NCBI GenBank assembly: GCA_030037185.1
Contig: JASHRR010000255.1
Coordinates: 1 to 39,560, forward strand
Origin: Xanthobacteraceae bacterium
GTDB taxonomy: Bacteria; Pseudomonadota; Alphaproteobacteria; Rhizobiales; Xanthobacteraceae
Direction of reading: 5' to 3'
Length of the DNA: 39,560 nt
Shown here piece after piece: positions 8,018-16,231 of the stretch (position 1 is its first letter; each line of letters begins with the position of its first letter). The translations under genes were made by a program, and so were the position numbers. The notes beneath the pieces were generated by a model. The model saw only the letters and a program-made list of their open reading frames with translations, was not told the DNA's origin and did not search any database.

Positions 8018-9349
8018 CTATTGCTCAGGCAGCCGCGCCAACCTTTCCAGGCGCTCCGGCGCTTCGCTGGAACCCAGCTCTTTCGCCTTTTCGTACCAAG
8101 TCGCAGCCATCGCGGAGTCCGCCGTTATTCCCCCTCTGGCATTCAATTTGCCGACCACCAAAGGATCGTAGGTTTCGGCGAGCGCAAAGGCCGCCATTGC
8201 TGAGCCCGCCTCCGCCGCGCGCTGGTACATCAGCCTGGCAGCGGCATAATCCCTATTGGCCATGAGTTCGCCACCGGACTTGATCATCACCGCGATTTCT
8301 TCGGCATCGTGCTGTCGAGATGGAGGCTGGGCGGGTGCAACCAGGTTTTTGCCCGACCATTCCAATTGGAGATCCTTGTGATCCGCGACGCTGTCATCAG
8401 CGAGACGCAATTCCAAGCTGAGAGCCATGGCGCCGACAAAGCCGCGAGGCGGGGAGATGACCACCCGCTTAAGTTCCTCGACCGACAGGCGCCAGGTATC
8501 CGGCGCCACCTGCGTGCCAGCCGATAGCGTCGATCCGGGCGCGAGCCGACCGATCACCACAGCTGCGTTCGCGCCTGCATCCGCAGCCGAGATCGTCAAC
8601 CTCGCGGCCTCGCCCACCAGCAGCGGCCGTACCTCACCGACCGTGAGCTGCCGGGACTGAGCTTGCGGCCACGCGGCCGCGGGCTTCCCCTCATTGGAGG
8701 ATGGCAGCGCTATTTCCTTCGCGGTCGCGGCAGATGTCAGCACCTGCGGAGACTGAGGAGCCGCCGGCGCTGCATTGACGACCGCTGGGCCGGTGGATAT
8801 GTCCGTCGGCCTTTCGGCTGAAAGACCCACACCCGGCTGTCTGGCTGGCGAATCGGAATCGAGGCCAGGGTTGGGGTATGCGGCTGGCACCGATCTATTC
8901 GATGACCCCTGTTGACCGGATTGCCCAGAGCGGGATGCAAGCTGCGGCGGCGCCGACGTCGGAACGGAACCCAATCGGTAGCCGAGGAGGCCGACCGCCG
9001 CCACCACAACCACGGCTGCGAGGCGGCCGTATCCCGGACCGGAAGGGGTGCGCGGCGGCTCCGGAAGCCGGTCGGGCGCCAGCGCTAACCTGTTGCGCAA
9101 CTCAACGGCGGCGATATCGCCGGCGAATGCCCCGCGTTGCCTCGGCCGTCTCCACGGCGGTTCCGGATCGGACGTTGCGCTCCATGCAGCGTCGCGTTTC
9201 ATCGACGCACCGTGCCGGGCAGAGCCCGCGTCCGACGGCACGCCTGCCGGATCTGGAGCGGGTTCGGGATATCGAACCTTCTTCGGCGCATAGTTCAACG
9301 GCCCGTCTTTCGACGACCCCTCATCGGACTCTCGAGCCGGCACACTCAT
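8018..9349 (-). CDS. Membrane-anchored protein with C-terminal Sel1/TPR-like repeats
   Basis: 443 residues. The N-terminal third is cytosolic, rich in Pro, Arg and Ser. One hydrophobic segment (LAAVVVVAAVGLLGYRLGSV, about residues 109-128) should anchor it in the inner membrane. A long low-complexity Pro/Ala/Ser linker follows. A globular part from RQLTVGEVRPLLVGEAARL to SLELRLADDS resembles domains seen in large rhizobial exported proteins. The end (ANRDYAAARLMYQRAAEAGS, MAATWYEKAKELGSSEAPER) contains Sel1/TPR-type helix pairs likely to bind protein partners in the periplasm. GGGAGGGG 3 bases before the ATG supports this start. No function can be named. It is transcribed alone. Confidence 0.75.
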   Translation of the reverse strand: MSVPARESDEGSSKDGPLNYAPKKVRYPEPAPDPAGVPSDAGSARHGASMKRDAAWSATSDPEPPWRRPRQRGAFAGDIAAVELRNRLALAPDRLPEPPRTPSGPGYGRLAAVVVVAAVGLLGYRLGSVPTSAPPQLASRSGQSGQQGSSNRSVPAAYPNPGLDSDSPARQPGVGLSAERPTDISTGPAVVNAAPAAPQSPQVLTSAATAKEIALPSSNEGKPAAAWPQAQSRQLTVGEVRPLLVGEAARLTISAADAGANAAVVIGRLAPGSTLSAGTQVAPDTWRLSVEELKRVVISPPRGFVGAMALSLELRLADDSVADHKDLQLEWSGKNLVAPAQPPSRQHDAEEIAVMIKSGGELMANRDYAAARLMYQRAAEAGSAMAAFALAETYDPLVVGKLNARGGITADSAMAATWYEKAKELGSSEAPERLERLARLPEQ

Positions 9350-9834
9350 AATCCCCTCCCCCGGCTGTCTGGTGCTGGTTGGAATGCGACTTAAATCCGG
9401 CTAGGCATCAGAACCTCCCCGGCCGTGCATCAGAGTCTCCGCGGCTGGGCAATCAGATGGGTGTAGTAGTCGTCGAAGATTCTCAATTCGCGCCGGCGTG
9501 AGCCGAAATGGACCGAGCCTGCAGGGGAGACGCCACGGATTGGAACGCATCCCGAATGGCGCCATCGGACACTCAATCAGGGCAACACGAAGCACCCGGA
9601 GCGTCCTCGCCCTTTCGACCAACACCTTCGCAAACGCAAGCGCGACCGACATCGCCCCTTTAGCAGCCGCAAGCGACCAGGTTCGCACCTCCCTGGTTGC
9701 ATGATCTCAAAACGCGTGGCGCGTTGTTTGACCGCATTGTGACTTTTTTTCGGTAGCGCCAGAGGCTCGCCGCCTCAAGCTGTCGATGGCGCATCTGGCG
9801 CTCCCGAGAGCGCAAGAAAAACGCGATCGGCCGC

Positions 9835-9860
9835 AAAAAAAGCCCCGCGAAGCGCGGGGC
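9835..9860 (-). terminator. Rho-independent terminator (minus strand)
   Basis: The stem GCCCCGCG (9842-9849) pairs with CGCGGGGC (9853-9860) around a three-base loop. Read on the minus strand, seven T residues (9841-9835) follow the stem. This is the strongest intrinsic terminator seen in the window. Confidence 0.85.
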
Positions 9861-9930
9861 GGAAGTCCAGGGAGGAAAACTCCGTCAAAGCAGCACAAGG
9901 AACATACCTCAAGTGGCTCTGCCAGTGGTT
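9835..9930 (-). ncRNA. Candidate small RNA with CUCCC anti-Shine-Dalgarno motif
   Basis: On the minus strand UUUUCCUCCC (9879-9870) is followed about 10 bases later by a perfect hairpin and seven U residues. No annotated gene ends just upstream (the MBL gene stops at 10101), so a 60-150 nt independent transcript is the simplest explanation. Exposed CUCCC-type motifs that pair with ribosome-binding sites are established in alphaproteobacterial sRNAs (CcsR/cuckoo and alpha-r14 families). The 5' end given here is a guess; no clear promoter was found. A seven-codon frame MFLVLL (9905-9885) lies inside and may be chance. Confidence 0.45.
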
Positions 9931-10100
9931 GCAGATTTACCACACACGGACTGAAAATTTGACATGGTAAAAACAAGATCCCGCTGGTGCATAGCGGCGC
10001 AATGGGCGAAGGCGCAACGGGGTCGGCGCATTACGCCATCACAGGTCCCGAGTGGAGGGTGGCCCGAAGCACCGCTTGGAGCGCCTGATCGGGCTGCTAG

Positions 10101-10982
10101 TCACCCAAACCGCGGCCTGAAACCCTTCTCCACCGCTTCAATATATCCGGCGAACGGCGCGCCGACATGGCCCGGCAGCACCAGTGCGCCCGTGGACGCG
10201 GCGAGCTCAAGGACCATGCGGCGGCTTTGCCGCGCCTCTTGCGCATCGCAGTTCTTCGGGAAATTCCAGTGCGGGTAGTAGACCTGCAGCAGATGGTGGA
10301 ACACGTCGCCAATGAAAAGCGCGCGGTCGCCGCCGCTTTCGAGCCGGAACACGACATGACCGGCCGAGTGCCCCGGCGCCGGGATGATGTCCAGACATTC
10401 GTCGAGCCGGTGTGACCCGGTGACGAGCTCAGCGCGCCCGCTTTCGACGATCGGCAGCACGCATTCCCGGAATGTGCCGAATTCCACCGGCTCTGTTTGG
10501 TCAGCATCGGCGTCGAGCTCGCGGTAGTACTCGAAGTCCCGCTTGGAGATGACGTAGCGGGCGTTCGGGAACGTCGGCACCCAGGTGCCGTCGCGCAACT
10601 GGGTGTTCCAGCCGACATGATCGTGATGGAGATGGGTACACATCACGTAGTCGATGTCCTGGGGCCGCGCGCCGGCAGCGGCAAGGCGATCGAGGTAGGG
10701 CGCATTGAGCATGTTCCAGAACGGCCGCGTCGGCCGCGGCTTGTCGTTGCCGCAACAGCAGTCGATGAGAATCTTCTTGCCGCCGATCTGAACGAGCCAG
10801 CTGTGGACGCTGAGCTTGATGAGGTCCTTTTCGGCGTCGTAATGATTTGGTGCCATCCAATGCGCATGGGCGGCGGCAATCGCGGCGTCATATTCAGGAA
10901 AAATATCGCGCGGACGGTAGACCGGCAGGTAGGTTTCCTCGATACGCGAGATGCTCGCTGTGCCGATCGAAAATACTGACAT
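10101..10982 (-). CDS. MBL-fold metallo-hydrolase (lactonase-like)
   Basis: 293 residues of the metallo-beta-lactamase fold. The metal-binding motif THLHHDHVG lies near residue 116-124 (HxHxDH), with PAPGHSAGHVVF supplying the next His, GDVFHHLL the bridging Asp, and LPGHVG near the C-terminus the last His. This full set of ligands suggests an active di-zinc hydrolase. The arrangement resembles the AttM/AiiA N-acyl-homoserine lactonase and related ester or lactone hydrolases, but the substrate cannot be read from sequence. GAGGAAG lies 3 bases before the ATG. It is divergent from the frameshifted SDR (157-bp gap), so the two may share a control region. No signal peptide, so cytosolic. Confidence 0.9.
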   Translation of the reverse strand: MSVFSIGTASISRIEETYLPVYRPRDIFPEYDAAIAAAHAHWMAPNHYDAEKDLIKLSVHSWLVQIGGKKILIDCCCGNDKPRPTRPFWNMLNAPYLDRLAAAGARPQDIDYVMCTHLHHDHVGWNTQLRDGTWVPTFPNARYVISKRDFEYYRELDADADQTEPVEFGTFRECVLPIVESGRAELVTGSHRLDECLDIIPAPGHSAGHVVFRLESGGDRALFIGDVFHHLLQVYYPHWNFPKNCDAQEARQSRRMVLELAASTGALVLPGHVGAPFAGYIEAVEKGFRPRFG

Positions 10983-11138
10983 GCGCTTCCTCGCATTCTG
11001 TGCCGGGGCATCGCTGATTGGAGCCGATGTCCGGGCGTGGTCGCCGGGCTTGTCCCGGCGACCCCGAAATTTAAGTTATGGAGCCAAAATAATCGAGGTG
11101 GCCAGGACCGGCCCGGCCACGACCGGAGAGGGAGCTGG

Positions 11139-11934
11139 ATGCAACTCGGCATCAGGAAGCGCCGCGCCATCATAACCGGCGGTGGCAACGGCATCGGATA
11201 CGAAACCGCATGCCTTCTTCTCGAAGAAGGAGTGCGGGTGATGATCTGCGGCCGCAGCGAGGCAAAACTTAAATATGGCGCGCGAGGCGCTCGCCAACGC
11301 GACCGGCGGGGAAATTCACGCAATTCGGGCCGACCTGTCGAAGGAAGCCGAGATCCGCCGATTCGTCGATGCCGCAAAGACGACGCTCGGCGGCGTCGAG
11401 ATTCTGGTAAACAACGCCGGCACCATGTATTCGGGCCGTTTCGCCGCACTGACGGATGACGCCCTGAAACTCCAGCTCGAAACCAAGCTGTTCGGCTTCA
11501 TGCGGACGATCCGCCTGGTCCATCCGCTTATGAAGGCGCAGAAATGGGGCCGCATCGTCAACATGATCGGCGGCGCCGGCAAGGAGCCGGATCCCTATAT
11601 GTTCGGCAGCGGCATGACCAACAGCGCGCTCTTGAACCTGACCAAGTCGCTGTCCACGGAATTCGGCGAAGATAACGTGCTGGTGAACGCCGTATGCCCG
11701 GGGTGGGTCGACACCAATCTTTGGCGCATGAATGCGCAGGGGCTGCAGCAGGAACTGGGGGCGGAGTCGGACGATGACGCGCGGCGCATTGCAGCGCGGA
11801 AAAATTCGCTTGGCCGCTTCGGTACCCCGGCGGAGCTTGCCAATGCCATCGTGTTCCTGTGCTTGGAGCGCGCGAGCTACATCACGGCTGTCTCGCTCAA
11901 TCTCGACGGTGGGCGGCTGAAAAGTTTGTGGTAG
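11139..11934 (+). pseudogene. Short-chain dehydrogenase/reductase interrupted by a frameshift
   Basis: The frame from ATG 11139 (GGAG 7 bases upstream) encodes the Rossmann start AIITGGGNGIGYETACLL and ends its sensible part at GRSEAKLK. The rest continues in the next frame from about 11275: AREALANATGG, VNNAGTMYSG, the fold core and a normal C-terminus at 11934. Together they make a normal 265-residue SDR, so a single 1-base loss or 2-base gain near 11265-11276 broke it, or it is a sequencing error. The catalytic YxxxK is also missing: the equivalent segment reads SGMTNSALLNLTK, with Asn where Lys belongs. If intact, it would be an atypical NAD(P)-dependent oxidoreductase. Confidence 0.8.
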
Positions 11935-12216
11935 GCTACCCGCCCAGGCACCAAAGCCGAAGACGTATCATGCCCGCGAGTAGGCCGTTGCCGCATCACG
12001 CTGGGCTCATCCGCCCGACGGGCTCGCCCTCTCCCGGCTTGCGGCAAGAGCGTCGGGGGTGAGGGGGCCTGTCTACACGCGGGGGCGGTTGAGAGGTTCA
12101 AGCTCGCGCCGGCCCTTGGCGAGCGCCAAGAACGCGCTCATTCCGACCTCTCCCCGCGCGGAGAGGCGCCGCACCGCCCGCAAGGCGTGCAGAGCACCAG
12201 ATCGCGGAGCGCGAGA
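11935..12216. repeat. Spacer with REP-like GC-rich palindromic sequence
   Basis: The stretch around 12010-12070 (CCCTCTCCCGGCTTGCGGCA... followed by GTGAGGGGGCC) has the CCTCTCCC/GGGTGAGG pattern of extragenic palindromes common in Bradyrhizobium-type genomes. Similar cores occur near 20210, 28880 and 29385. No gene is supported here. Confidence 0.4.
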
Positions 12217-13197
12217 ATGCAAAGTGTCTTAACGTGGTGCGCGGCGCTGGTGTTTGCGGCGATCCTGGCGACACCCGGCGCCGACGGCCAAACCTCGAGC
12301 AGCTGGCCAACCCGGTCGATCCGCATCATCGTGCCTTACCCGCCCGGCGGGCTCTCCGACGTCTTTGCACGGCTGATCGGGGACAAGCTCGCGCGCCGGC
12401 TCGGCCAATCGATCGTGATCGACAACCGGCCCGGCGGCAATACAATCATCGGCACCCAGGCCACCGCCCAATCGACGCCTGACGGCTACACGCTGCTTCT
12501 CACCAACGGCGCGCTCAGCATCAACCAGAGCCTCGTTGACAATCTGCCCTACGATCTCGACAAGGACCTTGCGCCCGTGATCTGGCTCGGCGAGAGCTAC
12601 GGCGTCCTTGTCGTCAACGGCAAGGTGCCAGCCAAGACCTTGCCGGAACTCGTCAACCTCGCGAAGGCGCGGCCAGGTAAGCTGACGGTCGGGGTGCCCG
12701 GCGCCGGCACCAACTACCGCGTCGCGATAGAGCAGCTCAAAGACATCACCGGCATTGACGTGACGGTGGTGCCCTACAAGGGCAGTGCACCGGCCATCTC
12801 CGACGTCGTCGGCGGCCAGATCGACGTCGAGATCGACAGCATCGTTCCGCTCGCTCCGCAAATAAGGGACGGCAAGATCCGCGCACTCGCGGTGCTCACA
12901 GCGACCCGCACGCCGGACCTGCCCGAGGTGCCGACCACGGCCGAGGCCGGCTTGCCCGAGCTGGTCCTCTACGGCTACAACGCGATCCTGGCAACGTCCG
13001 CGACGCCGCGCCCGATCATCAGGACGATCAATACGGCGGTGAACGATGTACTCGTCGATCCCGACACCATCGCCCGGGGCCGCACGCTCGGCCTGCGCAT
13101 CGGTGGCGGACCTCCAGAGCAGCTCAAAGACATTATGGATAAGGTGACGGAGATTTATGCCAAGGTTATCAGATCTGCGAATATCAAGCCGGAATGA
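12217..13197 (+). CDS. Bug/TctC-family solute-binding protein
   Basis: 326 residues. A Sec signal peptide (MQSVLTWCAALVFAAILATP, cleavage near GADGQ) sends it to the periplasm. The mature part has the hallmarks of the Bug/TctC family that feed tripartite tricarboxylate transporters: PTRSIRIIVPYPPGGLSDVF, IDNRPGGNTIIGTQ, PDGYTLLL, AKARPGKLTVGVPGAGTNYR and VVPYKGSAPAISDVVGGQID. The ligand is probably a carboxylate. No tctA or tctB membrane genes are nearby, as is usual for the many orphan Bug proteins. The ATG at 12217 has GGAG 7 bases upstream and starts the signal peptide correctly; a GTG 30 bp earlier is in frame but less likely. Confidence 0.9.
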   Translation: MQSVLTWCAALVFAAILATPGADGQTSSSWPTRSIRIIVPYPPGGLSDVFARLIGDKLARRLGQSIVIDNRPGGNTIIGTQATAQSTPDGYTLLLTNGALSINQSLVDNLPYDLDKDLAPVIWLGESYGVLVVNGKVPAKTLPELVNLAKARPGKLTVGVPGAGTNYRVAIEQLKDITGIDVTVVPYKGSAPAISDVVGGQIDVEIDSIVPLAPQIRDGKIRALAVLTATRTPDLPEVPTTAEAGLPELVLYGYNAILATSATPRPIIRTINTAVNDVLVDPDTIARGRTLGLRIGGGPPEQLKDIMDKVTEIYAKVIRSANIKPE

Positions 13198-13361
13198 TCT
13201 GGGTGCGGTAAGCTCGGACTTGTTTCGAAACGCTTCCATATGCCGCAGAGCATATCGGAAGATGGCCAGAAGTCCAGTAACGATTAACTGTAAGGAAGTA
13301 CTTGAGTTCTCGAAGCGACAGTTCAAACAGGGCAGGGCCTCGTCAGTAGGGAGTAACTAGC

Positions 13362-13580
13362 ATGTCTAATAAATATACCTCCGAATATGAATATGTCAAA
13401 GAACTTGCCGATATGATAGACTTGCTCCCGGACGACAGTGCTTTTAAGCAATACTTGCGAAGGTGCTATGAGAGAATAGAGGCCGGTGAGGCAACTCCCG
13501 AACAAATTCAAAATGAATTCAAATCTTATGTAGATAAAGTAAAAGAAGAATTTACCTACAGAGAGGCTACGCGGCATTAG
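13362..13580 (+). CDS. Small AT-rich acidic protein of unknown function
   Basis: 72 residues (MSNKYTSEYEYVKELADMID...), mostly predicted helical, rich in Glu, Lys and Tyr, with no signal peptide or membrane segment. GGGAG lies 10 bases before the ATG. The codons favour A/T at third position (AAT AAA TAT ACC TCC GAA TAT), unlike every neighbour, which suggests recent acquisition. I recognise no family. It sits between the Bug protein and the tnpB relic; its size and composition would suit a small accessory or antitoxin-like protein, but that is speculation. Confidence 0.6.
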   Translation: MSNKYTSEYEYVKELADMIDLLPDDSAFKQYLRRCYERIEAGEATPEQIQNEFKSYVDKVKEEFTYREATRH

Positions 13581-13773
13581 TTAGATAAAAATTGGCTTAA
13601 TGCCCTGACGGTTTAGAGATAGATTAAAGAGCTGTGAAGGCATAATCACGTCTGTCGCCTATAGGTGTATGGTGTGTGTTCATGAACTACTTCGATCTAA
13701 GCCGCTTTCGCGGCTCGAGATGGAGTTTCCGGCCTCACGGGTCCAGGCCGGTTCCCGACCCAAGAGAGCTGGT

Positions 13774-14275
13774 CTATCGGCCGGCATTCGCAAGAGCTGC
13801 GGCTTGATCTCGAGTCGTTGCGAACCCGCACCCGCAATCGTGCTCACATTCGAGCCTCTCTTTTTTGCGAGCCGTTCCGCAGCAAGGGCACGTCCGGGAC
13901 GAGCGATGCCTGCGCGGGTCCAGCAGAATTATCTGACACCCGGCTTCTTGCACTTTGGTGCACAGGACATTGAGAAACGGCGCAGTGTTCAGGATCGCGC
14001 GGGTTCAACCCGGCCTTTTGCTTGACTTTTTTGCCGGGTTTCGACCGTCCCCGTCGGAGGCGGTCATGTTGTTGATCGACAGATCTCGGCAGCAATCAGC
14101 CGATGCTTTGCGAGGAGTCTCGCCGTCGTCTGATGGATGTGGTTCTTGCGCCGGTTGGCAATCTTGCGGTGCCGCCGGGCGAGCGCTTTCTTTGCCTTTT
14201 GGGCTCGCTTCGAGCGCTCGCCACGCAACGCGTTGGGCAATTCACGCTGCTCGGCCGTGTTTGCGCTGGCGCAAC
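13774..14275 (-). pseudogene. Decayed TnpB (IS200/IS605 or IS1341 type) C-terminal half
   Basis: Minus-strand fragments in several frames rebuild a TnpB C-terminus. They are AKKALARRHRKIANRRKNHI and ARLLAKHRLIAAE (the helical block before the RuvC Glu), KPGKKVKQKAGLN in a second frame, then FLNVLCTKVQEAGCQIILLD and the zinc ribbon TCPCCGTARKK, CEHDCGCGF, TTRDQAAALANAG with a stop at 13774. In TnpB the ribbon cysteines and the RDxxAA Asp belong to the RNA-guided nuclease domain. At least two frameshifts and loss of the N-terminal half make it dead. No tnpA is present. A hairpin AGCCGC-TTTC-GCGGCT at about 13699-13714 lies beyond its 3' end. Confidence 0.7.
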
Positions 14276-14372
14276 GGCGGCGTCACCCCATTCCTCTCCC
14301 CGCGAACACGAAGAGAAAAGCACAGACCACATGCGGTTGCCATGAACGAAGCAACCACGCGCCGCAAACCCG

Positions 14373-15719
14373 CTACCGCACCGCCTCGATCACCTGGCCG
14401 ATCTTCGCGAAGATTTCCTCGATCTCGTCCTCGCTCACGATCAGGGGCGGGCTCAGTGCGATGGTGTCGCCGGTGACGCGGATCATCACGCCATGCTCAT
14501 GGAATGCTTTCTCCATGGCCGCATAGGCGCGCTTGCCGAAACCGTCGGGCTTCGAAGCGAGGTCGATGCCGGCGACGAGCCCGACGGTGCGGATGTCGAG
14601 CACGCCGGGAACTCCACGCAGCGCCATGGCGGCGTCCGCGAACTTCGGCTCCAGGGCGCGGGCGCGCTCGAACAGCTTTTCCTTCCGGTAGAGATCGAGC
14701 GCCGCAAGTCCGGCTGCGCAGGCAAGCGGATGGGCCGAATAGGTGTAGCCATGGAACAGCTCGATGACATGTTCCGGCCCGCGCATGAACGCGTCGTACA
14801 CCGGAGCCCGCACGATTGCACCGCCCATCGGCACGGCGCCGGAGGTGATGCCCTTGGCAAAGGTGATGATGTCCGGCACCACGCCGTAGCGTTCCGCCGC
14901 GAAGGCAAAGCCGAGCCGTCCGAACCCGGTGATGACCTCATCGAGAATCAAAAGGATGCCGTACTTATCGCAAATCGCCCGCAGCCGGGCCAGATAGCCT
15001 TTGGGGGCCGGAAGCACGCCCGCCGAGCCTGCCATCGGCTCCACGATCACCGCCGCGATGGTGGAGGGATCGTGCAGCGCCGCAATCCGTTCGAGATCGT
15101 CGGCGAGATGCCCGCCCCATTCAGGCTCGCCCTTGGTGAAAGCCTGGGTCTCGCGGTTGTACGTGTGCGGGAGATGATCGACGCCGGTGAGCAGCGAGCC
15201 GAAGAACTTGCGGTTGTTGACGATGCCGCCGACCGAGATGCCGCCGAAGCCGACCCCATGATAGCCGCGCTCGCGGCCGATCAGGCGGGTGCGGGTGCCC
15301 TCGCCGCGCACGTGATGATAGGCAAGCGCGATTTTGAGCGCCGTGTCGACGGCCTCCGAGCCGGAATTGCAGAAGAACACGTGATCGAGATCGCCGGCCG
15401 CGAGCGCTGCTATTCGGCTGGCGAGCTCGAAAGCATGCGGATGGCCGAACTGGAACGCCGGTGCGTAGTCGAGTTCCTCGGCCTGGCGCTTGATCGCGGC
15501 AACGATCTCGTCGCGGCCGTGCCCCGCGTTGCAGCACCACAGGCCGGCGGTGGCATCTAGCACGGCGCGGCCGTCGGCGGCGTAATAGTACATGTCCTTC
15601 GCGCCAGTAATCAGCCGCGGCGCCTTCTTGAAGGCGCGGTTCGGCGTGAATGGCATCCAGTAGGCTTCGAGATCGTTGGGGAGGGTAGCGGCGGAAAGTC
15701 GGGCTTCGGAAAGGGACAT
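14373..15719 (-). CDS. Omega-amino acid--pyruvate aminotransferase (class III, PLP)
   Basis: 448 residues, fold type I, class III aminotransferase. It matches the beta-alanine:pyruvate subgroup: AYWMPFTPNRAFKKAPRLI, ATAGLWCCNAGHGRDEI, YAPAFQFGHPHAFELASRIA, FFCNSGSEAVDTALKIA and RERGYHGVGFGGISVGG. ILLILDEVITGFGRLG holds the Asp that contacts the PLP ring nitrogen, and TFAKGITSGAVPMGG the Schiff-base Lys. The family moves the amino group of beta-alanine or other omega-amines to pyruvate, giving malonate semialdehyde and alanine. The exact amine is uncertain. The ATG at 15719 has CGGAG 6 bases upstream; a TTG five codons earlier is in frame but lies in the ribosome-binding site. It is a single gene. 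Confidence 0.9.
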   Translation of the reverse strand: MSLSEARLSAATLPNDLEAYWMPFTPNRAFKKAPRLITGAKDMYYYAADGRAVLDATAGLWCCNAGHGRDEIVAAIKRQAEELDYAPAFQFGHPHAFELASRIAALAAGDLDHVFFCNSGSEAVDTALKIALAYHHVRGEGTRTRLIGRERGYHGVGFGGISVGGIVNNRKFFGSLLTGVDHLPHTYNRETQAFTKGEPEWGGHLADDLERIAALHDPSTIAAVIVEPMAGSAGVLPAPKGYLARLRAICDKYGILLILDEVITGFGRLGFAFAAERYGVVPDIITFAKGITSGAVPMGGAIVRAPVYDAFMRGPEHVIELFHGYTYSAHPLACAAGLAALDLYRKEKLFERARALEPKFADAAMALRGVPGVLDIRTVGLVAGIDLASKPDGFGKRAYAAMEKAFHEHGVMIRVTGDTIALSPPLIVSEDEIEEIFAKIGQVIEAVR

Positions 15720-16231
15720 CGGGTCTCCGGACAAGCTCGGCGCGGCGCAGGCAGCGCATTTTCTAAAGGGCTCGATTTAGTACAACGTTTGTGCTCCCAA
15801 GCAACCTGTTGGCGCGGCCGGCGAGCCTGAGGGACCATACGCCCTCGCATAACAGCCCGCCTCTAGGTTGCCCCCATGTTCCGGCGTCTGGCCGAGCGCC
15901 TTTACCCGAGTGGCCGCGCCAGATCGGGTGGTCTGCCGGTGACGACAATCCACGCCGACGTTCTTGGCAGAACAGGAACCTTTTTGGCACAGGAATTTCG
16001 TCCGCGGAACATCGAATTTTAGCAAGTGTCCGCATATCTACAGATTGACGATATCGTGGTTTACCTATTTATAGTTGTTCCAGATCCTGCGACCCGATGT
16101 GACGCGCAGTAGCTCTTGAATTGAGCGGAAATCTCCCCCCTTCCCCGGATGGGCCCGATCTTCGCTCGTCGCCTTGCCGGCCGGATATGCGGCTGCTACC
16201 AACTCGCATTGCTCCACAACCGGATTCCGCG
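15720..16231. other. Divergent upstream region between aminotransferase and hisS
   Basis: About 500 bp without a supported gene. It must contain both promoters. An AT-richer patch near 16020-16080 is the likeliest hisS promoter area, but no clear -35/-10 pair was identified. Confidence 0.4.

Larger units (their letters stand above)
9350..10100. other. Intergenic region with a probable small RNA
   Basis: No protein gene is supported. A minus-strand frame at 9401-9688 (95 codons, many Leu/Arg) lacks a ribosome-binding site and family. The notable content is the terminator hairpin at 9835-9860 and the CU-rich motif next to it, listed separately. Confidence 0.4.

Noticed and set aside
9885..9905. 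Leader peptide MFLVLL inside the candidate small RNA
   Set aside because: The GAGG upstream is only about one base from the ATG, too close for initiation, and the peptide shows no run of regulatory codons.
12229..13326. 365-codon minus-strand frame
   Set aside because: Exact antisense of the Bug-family protein with no motifs.
14493..15560. 355-codon plus-strand frame
   Set aside because: Antisense of the aminotransferase, whose PLP motifs are unambiguous.
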